Positions 1 to 6,551 are shown, counted from the stretch's first letter. The stretch: 6,820 bases of DNA from Desulfobacteraceae bacterium (GCA_030638305.1 DAOWEW010000176.1:1-6820); one strand, 5' to 3'. The notes: generated by a model not told the origin, from the sequence alone. Made by a program: numbers and translations.

Positions 1-171
1 CTTAAAAATGAGAACAATAAGAAGATTTGTATCAAACGATGTTAATCGTGTCTATAGCTAATATTTATATATTTGTCTGTCCGAAGATTTTTTTAAATGC
101 TACTAATTTTTAAAGATGAAAACTTTGGACTGTCGAGAACTTGAAAAAATTTTCTAGTTTTCGTTCGGGCA

Positions 172-456
172 CTAAAGATTGCCAATGCTAATAGCCAGTG
201 CTATATCAAAACGATGGAGCAGCAGAGCCGAACAGGCAAGCAGGTGAGAGTTTTCCGGCGTTTGCAGCAGCGAAAAACTGCGTTTGGCATGGAAAAACAT
301 GCTGTTAAAATCATTGCCGGCAAACGCTGTGGTCGCTGCATTATAATGGGTTCTGGATTTTTCTTCAATATTCAGTAAAGGCTTCAGGTCGGTTTTGCAA
401 CGCCGGCAGGTAGGTGTGCCTTTATATCCGGCATTGCAGGTGGGGCAACGTTCCAT
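172..456 (-). CDS. Small zinc-ribbon plus TPR-like protein
   Basis: Protein of 94 aa, no named family recognised. The N-terminus has two knuckles, CPTC (4-7) and CRRC (17-20), a four-cysteine zinc-ribbon pattern with a 9-residue loop. Residues about 36-92 are helical and TPR-like: HYNAATTAFAGNDFNSMFFH followed by AKRSFSLLQTPENSHLL and a third helix, ALLLHRFDIALAIS. The gene starts 5 nt after the Hsp70 stop, so it is probably translated by ribosomes finishing that gene; its own Shine-Dalgarno (GGGATAG) is weak. The size, the intact cysteines and the tight spacing argue for a real gene. A role as an adaptor or client-binding accessory of the Hsp70 is inferred from position only. It is the last gene of the operon; no further coding sequence follows to its left. 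Confidence 0.8.
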   Translation of the reverse strand: MERCPTCNAGYKGTPTCRRCKTDLKPLLNIEEKSRTHYNAATTAFAGNDFNSMFFHAKRSFSLLQTPENSHLLACSALLLHRFDIALAISIGNL

Positions 457-461
457 ATTAT

Positions 462-2213
462 CTATCCCATATAAAAAAGGATCTCGTCCAGTTCGGTTTT
501 AAACTTTTCGGCATCTTCCATTTGGTTGTTCATCACTGCATCACGAATATCTTCTACGAGGTTAATCATTTCATCGCGGTCGTCTTCGGAAGCTTCTGTC
601 AGCTTTTCTTCAGCCCTTCTGACAATATCGGCATATTCGGAAGGCAGTTCGTTTATATCCGCCCCGGTTTGCACCTTTTCTTTCAGAAATGTTTCCGATT
701 TCCTTCCTTCAGTCCAGAGCCCGTTAATACGATCTTGAGTGTTTGATAATTCTTCGTCGGTAAAACGGGAAATGGCATTTTCGATCACAGCGTTGATCTT
801 GTTGCCGGTCTTTTTTTCAACTGCCTTGATTTTTAAGATGCCGTTTAGATCCAGATCAAAATTCAAAATGATCTCGCTGTTTGAAGATGCCTTTGTCAGA
901 TTAAACATGTAATCACCGAGCTGGATATTATCCAGGGCATCCGGCGCTTCTCCCTGATAGACCATGACATCCACAGCCTCCTGATTGTCATACATGGTAT
1001 AGAAAACCTCACTTTTGCTTGCCGGAAGCTTGGTATTGCGCCGGATCAGGGGAATAAACTTTGTCCTGCTTGATTCACCATCTATTTCACCTACAGCGGA
1101 AGTGCCAAAGGTATATGGGGTGATATCTACCAGTACACCGGAATGTTCCAGTCCCATTTCCCTTCCCGCCTGCATGCCGGCGCCGATAGCCACACACATA
1201 TCCGGGTCTATTTCACTGTGAGGCAGATGTCCGATTTTTTCTTCCAGCATTTGAGATATCCGTGGAATACGGGTTGACCCGCCCACCAGGATTATTTTGT
1301 CGATGGCCGAAGGCAGCATGGATGCATCCTTCAATGCCTTATTTACCGATTCCATGGTGCGGACAAGATCTTCTTCAATCATTTCTTCGAACTTCTCCCT
1401 TGACAGTTCTAACGACAGGTGAAGATTCTTGAATCCTTTTTTACCGATGTGATCTTCTTCAATAGTTGTATACGGTGCTGATGACAATTGAATTTTTGCA
1501 CCTTCGGCAGCTCGCTTGAGCCTTGCCATAACCGCTGGTTTATCTTTTACCGAATAATCAAACTCGGTTTCCATGTGCTTTAAAAGATGATCAACTATTT
1601 TTAGATCAAAATCGTCGCCCCCCAAATGATTATCGCCGGTACTTGACAGTACTTCCACAACACCGTCCTCTATTCTTACAATGGAAACATCAAAAGTGCC
1701 GCCTCCAAGATCGAAAACCAGAACTCTTTGGGTTTCCGGGTTGGTGCTTTCATAGGCCAGAGCCGCCGCTGTAGGTTCGTTAATGATCCGGACTACTTCA
1801 AGCCCGGCAATTTCACCTGCCTCACGAGTAGCCTGCCTTTGAGCATCGGTAAAATAGGCCGGTACCGTGATTATTGCCTTTGAAACCGGATGATTGATTT
1901 TTTTCTCAGCACGCTCTTTAAGCTCTTTAAGGATAAAAGCCGAAATTTCCTGTGGTGAAAAAGATAACTCGCCCAATTTAAGTTTTTGGTTCGAGCCCAT
2001 GCACCTCTTGACGGAAAGAACGGTTCTTTCCGGGTTTATTAATGCCTGGTTGCCGGCTTCAGCACCTACAATGATATTTCCATTTTCTCTAATACTGACA
2101 CATGAGGGCAAAATACCATTATCGTTATCAGTAATAATCTCCGCTGTGCCGTCAAAAATGAAAGCAACTTCTGAATTTGTAGTACCCAGGTCTATTCCAA
2201 TAATTGGTTCCAT
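462..2213 (-). CDS. Hsp70 family chaperone, HscC-like
   Basis: Protein of 583 aa, an ATP-driven chaperone of the cytoplasm. The nucleotide-binding domain is complete: IGIDLGTTNS (5-14), VPAYF (117-121), EPTAAALAY (146-154), FDLGGGTFDVSIV (167-179) and LVGGSTRIPRI (309-319). By alignment by eye, the catalytic equivalents of DnaK D8, K70, E171, D194 and T199 are D8, K69, E146, D168 and T173, all present. The domain is about 25 residues shorter than DnaK before E146. The linker/substrate-domain start reads GVLVDITPYTFG (359-370); the beta-sandwich runs to about 480 (DNQEAV, VYQGE, NGILKIKA), then a helical lid of about 100 residues without the usual disordered acidic tail. The MGSN and RNTKLPASK segments and F386 at the DnaK M404 arch position resemble HscC of Escherichia coli (556 aa). 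GGAG lies 7 nt before the ATG. Co-encoded GrpE and J-like proteins make it part of a dedicated machine; clients are unknown. Confidence 0.95.
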   Translation of the reverse strand: MEPIIGIDLGTTNSEVAFIFDGTAEIITDNDNGILPSCVSIRENGNIIVGAEAGNQALINPERTVLSVKRCMGSNQKLKLGELSFSPQEISAFILKELKERAEKKINHPVSKAIITVPAYFTDAQRQATREAGEIAGLEVVRIINEPTAAALAYESTNPETQRVLVFDLGGGTFDVSIVRIEDGVVEVLSSTGDNHLGGDDFDLKIVDHLLKHMETEFDYSVKDKPAVMARLKRAAEGAKIQLSSAPYTTIEEDHIGKKGFKNLHLSLELSREKFEEMIEEDLVRTMESVNKALKDASMLPSAIDKIILVGGSTRIPRISQMLEEKIGHLPHSEIDPDMCVAIGAGMQAGREMGLEHSGVLVDITPYTFGTSAVGEIDGESSRTKFIPLIRRNTKLPASKSEVFYTMYDNQEAVDVMVYQGEAPDALDNIQLGDYMFNLTKASSNSEIILNFDLDLNGILKIKAVEKKTGNKINAVIENAISRFTDEELSNTQDRINGLWTEGRKSETFLKEKVQTGADINELPSEYADIVRRAEEKLTEASEDDRDEMINLVEDIRDAVMNNQMEDAEKFKTELDEILFYMG

Positions 2214-2227
2214 GTTTTATCTCCGTG

Positions 2228-3013
2228 CTATTTGTTTACTATTACTTCAGCAGTACGGATTACCTCATCTTGTCGGACAAATCCGCCTGCTTGTTCTTCA
2301 ATCACTATACCTGCTTCCTTTTGCGAGTCACTTTCCTGCCCTACTGCCCGCATTGTAGCGGGATCAAATGGCTGGCCTAAAGCAGTCACCGGGGTTATCC
2401 CGACATAGCTCAGAGCCTGGTCGAATCGGCGCAGAGCAATTTCATAACCTTCGACTATACCTTCAATTCCCCGCGGCGGACGGACAAACAATCGTTTCGT
2501 TGCGGCCACAGCCTTTGCAGCTTTAATTCCACGAATCAGGCTATCTCTGATATTTAGAAACGGTAATACAGCTTTTTTTTCACTAATCAGGCGTATACGT
2601 TCTTCAAGAGTTTCGAGTTTCGATGTCCTGTCCTTTAACAGCTTTAGTGTTTCCTTCAGGCTGTCAATAAAGGATTGTTGAATTCTTAGAGTGTTGTTCT
2701 GTTCGCGGTTCTGGAATTTTATTTCCTGCCTCAGAGCGGTAAATTCCATCAGCAAGGTATATAGATCGCAAGAATCCATGCCAACCTTTTGCTTAACAGG
2801 CATTTCGTCCGGCATATCCTTTAGCCATACCTGAAAATCCTCTATGACTTTTTCCTTCCATTCACTTGTCGGAGCTTCAGCAGACTCGGGCGCATAACCT
2901 CTGATTTTTGCTGACAAAAAGGCTGAACTCCATTTCATGATTGGCAAAAAAACATTATCAAAAATATATCGCCTAAAGCGTTTGACAAATTTACTTATAT
3001 AAAATTTTGGCAT
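2228..3013 (-). CDS. grpE: GrpE-like nucleotide exchange factor
   Basis: Protein of 261 aa, expected to release ADP from the neighbouring Hsp70 in the cytoplasm. The C-terminal beta-domain is clearly GrpE: GITPVTALGQPFDPATMRAV (205-224) matches the G-x-x-P-x-x-x-x-G-x-x-FDP-x-x-H/M-x-AV signature, followed by IVIEEQAGGFVRQDEVIRTA (236-255), like the VVEELQKGYxLxDRVLRPA strand region. Residues about 88-145 are a long heptad-like helix suited to the GrpE dimer stalk. Family members usually have about 170-200 aa; here about 80 extra N-terminal residues include a basic/aromatic amphipathic stretch (4-40) and then an Ala/Glu/Pro-rich linker. The start is supported by TAAGGA, which overlaps the stop of the J-like gene and lies 9 nt from the ATG. 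Sequence divergence and context indicate a paralogue dedicated to this operon's Hsp70, not the housekeeping GrpE, so the symbol is by family only. Confidence 0.9.
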   Translation of the reverse strand: MPKFYISKFVKRFRRYIFDNVFLPIMKWSSAFLSAKIRGYAPESAEAPTSEWKEKVIEDFQVWLKDMPDEMPVKQKVGMDSCDLYTLLMEFTALRQEIKFQNREQNNTLRIQQSFIDSLKETLKLLKDRTSKLETLEERIRLISEKKAVLPFLNIRDSLIRGIKAAKAVAATKRLFVRPPRGIEGIVEGYEIALRRFDQALSYVGITPVTALGQPFDPATMRAVGQESDSQKEAGIVIEEQAGGFVRQDEVIRTAEVIVNK

Positions 3014-3025
3014 TAAAAACCATCC

Positions 3026-3331
3026 TTAGGATTCGCACAAACTTGCATCATCAAGCAATTCCCTGAGCCCCGCTCGTCTTCGGACCGCTGTTCGGGCACG
3101 TCCAAAAGAAAGCAGCGACTCTTCCGCATCTGATACAGACAAGGGGCCAAACAATTTTCCCCGGATACGGGATCGATGAGTTTTGATCTGTTCATAGGCG
3201 CTGGTAATATTCTGAAACCGATCAGGATCTTTCTCCGGTGTGTTACTTTTGATAAGCTTTAGATAACGTTTTCTTATCTCTTCATCAGTAGCACTTAAGT
3301 CAAGATCCAAGATAAAATAGCTTGATAACAT
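3026..3331 (-). CDS. J-domain-like (DnaJ-type) small protein lacking HPD
   Basis: Protein of 101 aa. Residues 4-50 resemble a J domain: YFILDLDLSATDEEIRKRY matches helix I to II of DnaJ (YxxLxxxxxATDEEIRKAYRKL), and RFQNITSAYEQIK matches helix III (FKEINEAYEVL). The loop that should carry His-Pro-Asp reads SNTPEKDPD (residues 29-37), with no His, so canonical stimulation of Hsp70 ATPase is doubtful. The C-terminal half (about 55-101) is basic, then acidic, with no glycine-rich or zinc-finger region, so this is a minimal class III-like J protein. The start at 3331 is chosen because a strong Shine-Dalgarno sits 8 nt upstream and the ATG follows the stop of the TPR gene by 1 nt; an in-frame ATG at 3412 would overlap the TPR gene by 80 nt. 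GrpE and Hsp70 genes follow, which supports a co-chaperone role. It may bind rather than activate the Hsp70. Confidence 0.82.
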   Translation of the reverse strand: MLSSYFILDLDLSATDEEIRKRYLKLIKSNTPEKDPDRFQNITSAYEQIKTHRSRIRGKLFGPLSVSDAEESLLSFGRARTAVRRRAGLRELLDDASLCES

Positions 3332-3332
3332 A

Positions 3333-6050
3333 CTATCTATCCTTTCCAAAGAGCAATATCCAGGCTTCTTTGGAAAGGGCATTGATTCCTTCCGTATCAA
3401 GAAGGCCGGCAAGAGTTGAAAAGCCCTTTACCATATGCGGCTCCTTTTTTCGCATAATTTTCATTAGTTCGTTGATTACAAAATCCGGCGTTCCACGAAG
3501 ACCTGAATCGTCAATGAACGATTCTAATTCTTTAATAATTGTATCAAGCTGACTTTTAACAAATACCTTATCAAAAACACCCGGGCTATGTTTCAGCTCT
3601 TCTAAAAATTCAAATAAGTCATCCAAATTATTCGGCCCATCATCATATTCATCATATTCATCGTCATCATCGTCCATAAAAAAATTATCGTCAAATAAAT
3701 CAAATGGCGATGGCATATCGTCTGCGGGCCTTAAAGATGGCAGATACATAGTGAACTCAAAATTTTCAAGTGCTGATTTTAACAACCCTGATGCATGTTT
3801 TGCAAGTCGTCTTGATGCAGCTCGAAGCGATTCCTGATCCGATTCTGAAGTTTTGTCCTTTATCTTCTGAAAATCTTTTAGATCCTCGAACCTGTTTTCT
3901 GTCAGATGCTGGATCACAACCTGGTAAAATTCGAGCAATATCTTTATTCTTCCTCCGGCTTTTTTTATCCTGCGTTTTATTTCATTCAGAGCCGGCTTAA
4001 ACAGATCAGCATCAACAAGGATATCAAGGACAGGAATAATATCAACGTCATCAATATATTGGAGAATATTTTTAGAACGCTCTAAAATGACACCGGCAAT
4101 ATGTCTTGAACCGGTAAGAGGCCGCACCTTTTTACTCAGCGGATTGAGCAAACTAACAATATGTGCGGAAGATAAATCTTTTATTGATTTAGCATAATGC
4201 CGGAACGCTTTGTCCAATTCCGTGAAGATCTTTTTATTCCATTCGGGAAATCTGCCTGTCGCATCCAGAATCAACATAGCTATTGTACTTATTTGTTCGA
4301 AATGAGACAGGTGTGCAACAGCCTTGTCAATAATTGATCTGACATTTCCTGCATCGCTTACAACCTTGCCGTCGAACAGAGACAATTGCCCATGTTCCGT
4401 GAGTTGAAACAGTATCTGTTTTTCAACTACCAGCGGCAGAGTAGCTTTACCGCTCAATGCAGCGGCTTTTTCAATATCTCTTGATGCCAGGTGAAGTTTT
4501 TTCCTCTTGATGCAGTTATCGGCAGAAATCAGCAGCGAAATCACATGCCGGTCAATAACTCTGCTGTCATGGGGAGCACGCTTCATAGCCTCTTGCAAGA
4601 TATTTTCGGCTTTGCGAAACGCATTTTTTTCGTAGTAAAGGGTGGACAGTTCCAGGCAGGGAAACGGATCATCCGGAAAATAGTCCAGCATTTGCCTTAA
4701 CCCTTCTTCCATTAGATTTTTTGTCTTCCTGGAATAGTATGGCAGAGTTGCCAGCAATTCATAGCCGCGCCGGCTTTCAGGATCTAACTGGATTGCCTTT
4801 AATATCATCTTGATTAGAAATTCATCAGAGTTGTCGGAAGCAATAATTCCCAACACCGGTCCAAGGCGTCCAAAGTCACATCGTAAGCTTTGAACGAAAA
4901 AGTTTTCTTTGCGGATTCTTTCAACAGCATGCAGTAGAATCAGCGCGTGAGCAATCCGGGCGTGTTCCAGGTCAGGAAATTCTGTATCCATCAGCATAAG
5001 ATACCGGCCGGTGTTAATTAATGGCTGATCAAACGCAAAATATTCGGTTTTCGCACTTAGAAGATCAGACTGGTTTTCAGGAAGCAACCGCTTGATAAGA
5101 CGAACATATTCATAGGCATAGATAGTGTTGTTCCGGGTAAATGGCCAGACCAGTTCGAGAAGATGAAACAGCGCACGATCATAATCATCAGGATAAATTG
5201 ATCCGGCAATGCTTTTAAATTGACTGGCTGCATGTTTAAAACGCTTTTTTTTCAGATGTTCAAGGGCTTCGGCAATTCTTTTTTCAGTATTTACCGGACC
5301 TTCCCACAGGCAGGGAAGATCGGCAGGATCTTGTTTCAGTTTTTTTACCACTCCGTAAAGGGGAAATTCCTTTGGAATCATGGAGAGCGCTCGCTGCATA
5401 CCGGAATCGTCTTCATTATAAAAAGATACCATAGCAAGACAAAACATGCGTGCAGAAGCAAAAGGAGAGGTTCTTGATACAGGCTTCAGGCAGGCCAGAG
5501 CAGATTCCCAATCACCACTGTGCATAAACTCGGCTGCCCGAGAAACAGGAGCGGCATCTTTTTTCAGCAGCACCATCTCATCAAGGTTGTCCAGCAGGTC
5601 CCATTGACGGTGAATAATAAATTGCCCTGCAAGATATTGCTCTATGACGCTGGAACAGCTATTTTTCCTGATATATCCGTTATAGGCACTTATCGAATCT
5701 TCAATGGAAGCGCCTTTCATAAAGGCAAGCAGATCGTTGTCGGAAAGCTTGTCGTACGTTGGCATAAAGGCTGCGGCCTGACAATGGATCGAATCTGCTT
5801 CTACACTCATCCCTTTCTGTCTGAGTTGGAATTCCCGTAAAAGATAGGCCTTGAACAGTATTGGCTTTATGTCGTCTAACGGAGCGCCCTTTTTAATTGC
5901 CAGTTTTAATGAAGAAAGAGCGTCTCTAGCTTTTCCAGCATCCAGAAACTGTTTGCCCTGATTTATAAGCTGAGGCAAAGACACCTTTTTAATATCCAGA
6001 TGCGACTTTTTATTGCGAGCTTTTTTATGTTTTTTCTTTTTCGAAGCCAT
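3333..6050 (-). CDS. Large TPR/helical-repeat protein, first gene of chaperone operon
   Basis: Protein of 905 aa, no gene name recognised. It starts with a very basic segment (residues 2-22, mostly Lys/Arg/His), followed by mainly alpha-helical sequence with TPR-like helix pairs around residues 27-95, 174-212, 261-304 and 416-535. The clearest is near 446-509, with G/A-x-A and LxP spacing such as AENILQEAMKRAPHDSR. Residues 784-805 form an acidic cluster rich in Asp/Tyr, then a helical C-terminus of about 100 residues. I see no signal peptide or transmembrane segment, so it is probably cytoplasmic. The ATG at 6050 is preferred because upstream in-frame ATGs (6155, 6104) lie before or at the predicted transcription start; however, no good Shine-Dalgarno precedes 6050. 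Its stop is 1 nt from the J-like gene. TPR proteins often dock chaperones or clients, so a scaffold or client-recruiting role for the Hsp70 machine downstream is inferred, not shown. The coding potential is secure; the function is not. Confidence 0.85.
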   Translation of the reverse strand: MASKKKKHKKARNKKSHLDIKKVSLPQLINQGKQFLDAGKARDALSSLKLAIKKGAPLDDIKPILFKAYLLREFQLRQKGMSVEADSIHCQAAAFMPTYDKLSDNDLLAFMKGASIEDSISAYNGYIRKNSCSSVIEQYLAGQFIIHRQWDLLDNLDEMVLLKKDAAPVSRAAEFMHSGDWESALACLKPVSRTSPFASARMFCLAMVSFYNEDDSGMQRALSMIPKEFPLYGVVKKLKQDPADLPCLWEGPVNTEKRIAEALEHLKKKRFKHAASQFKSIAGSIYPDDYDRALFHLLELVWPFTRNNTIYAYEYVRLIKRLLPENQSDLLSAKTEYFAFDQPLINTGRYLMLMDTEFPDLEHARIAHALILLHAVERIRKENFFVQSLRCDFGRLGPVLGIIASDNSDEFLIKMILKAIQLDPESRRGYELLATLPYYSRKTKNLMEEGLRQMLDYFPDDPFPCLELSTLYYEKNAFRKAENILQEAMKRAPHDSRVIDRHVISLLISADNCIKRKKLHLASRDIEKAAALSGKATLPLVVEKQILFQLTEHGQLSLFDGKVVSDAGNVRSIIDKAVAHLSHFEQISTIAMLILDATGRFPEWNKKIFTELDKAFRHYAKSIKDLSSAHIVSLLNPLSKKVRPLTGSRHIAGVILERSKNILQYIDDVDIIPVLDILVDADLFKPALNEIKRRIKKAGGRIKILLEFYQVVIQHLTENRFEDLKDFQKIKDKTSESDQESLRAASRRLAKHASGLLKSALENFEFTMYLPSLRPADDMPSPFDLFDDNFFMDDDDDEYDEYDDGPNNLDDLFEFLEELKHSPGVFDKVFVKSQLDTIIKELESFIDDSGLRGTPDFVINELMKIMRKKEPHMVKGFSTLAGLLDTEGINALSKEAWILLFGKDR
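3340..3347 (-). promoter_or_regulatory. Ribosome binding site of the J-like gene
   Basis: Read on the minus strand the sequence is GGAAAGGA, ending 8 nt before the ATG at 3331. It lies inside the last codons of the upstream TPR gene, whose TAG stop is at 3335-3333. This placement decides the start of the J-like protein (101 aa instead of 128 aa) and implies translational coupling. Confidence 0.7.
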
Positions 6051-6086
6051 AAAATTTTCGTGTATCAAGCACTGCCAATAGCAATT

Positions 6087-6104
6087 ATGCTTTTTAAAAA
6101 GCAT
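6087..6104. promoter_or_regulatory. 18-bp perfect palindrome at the transcription start, possible operator
   Basis: ATGCTTTTTAAAAAGCAT is its own reverse complement. With one mismatched pair the symmetry extends to 6083-6108 (26 bp). It begins just downstream of the -10 box and covers the predicted +1, a classical repressor position. In RNA it could also form a 7-bp stem with a UUAA loop at the 5' end of the transcript. It does not match the CIRCE (HrcA) element. The operator role is an inference from position and symmetry. Confidence 0.45.
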
Positions 6105-6108
6105 TATT

Positions 6109-6137
6109 ACTATATACCCAAGCGACCGGATAGTCAA
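6109..6137 (-). promoter_or_regulatory. Sigma70-type promoter of the chaperone operon
   Basis: On the minus strand, TTGACT (6137-6132) and TATAGT (6114-6109) are separated by exactly 17 bp, each differing from the consensus by one base. The predicted transcription start is near 6103-6101, giving an untranslated leader of about 50 nt before the ATG at 6050. It is the best promoter seen on the minus strand upstream of the operon and points to vegetative expression rather than a sigma32 heat-shock promoter. Confidence 0.7.
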
Positions 6138-6160
6138 GTAATCGATTTGCCGCAATCCTA

Positions 6161-6288
6161 ATGGGTAGAAAAAAAATATAGCAAGGAATTGAAGGCAAGA
6201 ATTGCCCTTGATGCAATAAAAGGGTCAGAAAACAATGTCAGAATTGGCTTCAGAATATGGAGTTCACGCTAATCAAATAAGTAGATAG
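6161..6288 (+). pseudogene. Remnant of IS3-type OrfA transposase (helix-turn-helix part)
   Basis: Read in pieces, the plus strand gives MGRK (6161-), KKYSKELKARIALDAIKG (6171-6224) and MSELASEYGVHANQISR (6235-6285), matching the N-terminal helix-turn-helix of IS3-family OrfA proteins (typically RKKYSKEFKAKVALEAIKGxKTxxELAxEYGVHPNQISxWK). It is broken: an extra A in the 8-A run at 6169-6176 puts the ATG out of frame, about 2 nt are missing near 6231-6234, and the expected Trp codon is TAG (6286-6288). Neither the rest of OrfA nor an OrfB integrase is recognisable to the right, so this is an old fragment. No terminal inverted repeats or target duplication could be identified. Confidence 0.72.
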
Positions 6289-6404
6289 AGAGGTTTGAAG
6301 TCCAACGGTACAGAAACAGTTACTTTAACCTCATAAATACGGTTAAAGGTCATGCTTCTCGCCCTATTATTGTCATTATACCCTCCTTTGCCTTTCCCCC
6401 ACAT

Positions 6405-6424
6405 TTCAATAGTGTCAGATTGAA
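6405..6424. repeat. Short inverted repeat around first GTGTCAGATT copy
   Basis: TTCAAT (6405-6410) and ATTGAA (6419-6424) are inverted around 8 nt. The structure contains GTGTCAGATT (6412-6421), which recurs exactly at 6463-6472, 51 bp to the right; a shorter form, AGTCAGATTTTG, follows at 6475-6486. Possibly debris of a mobile element end; no function is shown. Confidence 0.35.
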
Positions 6425-6434
6425 GCATACCCTA

Positions 6435-6448
6435 ACTTGACGTCAAGT
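6435..6448. repeat. 14-bp perfect palindrome ACTTGACGTCAAGT
   Basis: The sequence equals its own reverse complement and lies between the two GTGTCAGATT copies (6412-6421 and 6463-6472). It could be a protein-binding site or part of the same mobile-element remnant. There is no adjacent gene to assign it to. Confidence 0.4.
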
Positions 6449-6510
6449 CGTAGCGCCAATATGTGTCAGATTAAAGTCAGATTTTGAATTAGAGCAGCTT
6501 CGGTGCGAAC

Positions 6511-6551
6511 ATAAGTGCCTAAAGTGAGCTAAAGTATATTAAAGTGCCTAA
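6511..6551. repeat. Four tandem AAAGTG-like units with 10-bp period
   Basis: The units are ATAAGTGCCT, AAAGTGAGCT, AAAGTATATT and AAAGTGCCTA, each exactly 10 bp, close to one helical turn. The AAGT core is conserved and the last four bases vary. This places AAGT on the same face of the DNA four times. I recall similar CTAAAGTG-type runs between genes in Desulfobacterota genomes; this is from memory and unverified. The function is unknown. Confidence 0.55.

Noticed and set aside
36..49. ACGAT-GTTA-ATCGT hairpin as operon terminator
   Set aside because: Only 5 bp of stem, 120 bp beyond the last gene, with no T-run in the minus-strand direction.
101..171. A/T runs just after the last gene as an intrinsic terminator
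   Set aside because: The A-run and T-run pair with each other with no loop and there is no GC-rich stem; not a standard terminator.
1894..2358. Plus-strand open frame of 154 aa
   Set aside because: It lies antisense to the Hsp70 and GrpE genes, spans their junction, has low-complexity Ser/Leu composition and no recognisable domain.
3332..3412. Longer start for the J-like protein (ATG at 3412, 128 aa)
   Set aside because: It would overlap the TPR gene by 80 nt, and the extra residues do not look like a J domain; the ATG at 3331 has a good ribosome binding site and abuts the TPR stop.
6087..6104. CIRCE element for HrcA control
   Set aside because: CIRCE is TTAGCACTC-N9-GAGTGCTAA; this palindrome has no spacer and a different sequence.
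6051..6155. N-terminal extension of the TPR gene to an ATG at 6155
   Set aside because: The codons overlap the promoter -35 and -10 boxes, and the added residues have no basic-tail or TPR character.
6511..6551. CRISPR array
   Set aside because: The units are 10 bp and contiguous, with no spacers of 30 bp or so and no cas genes.
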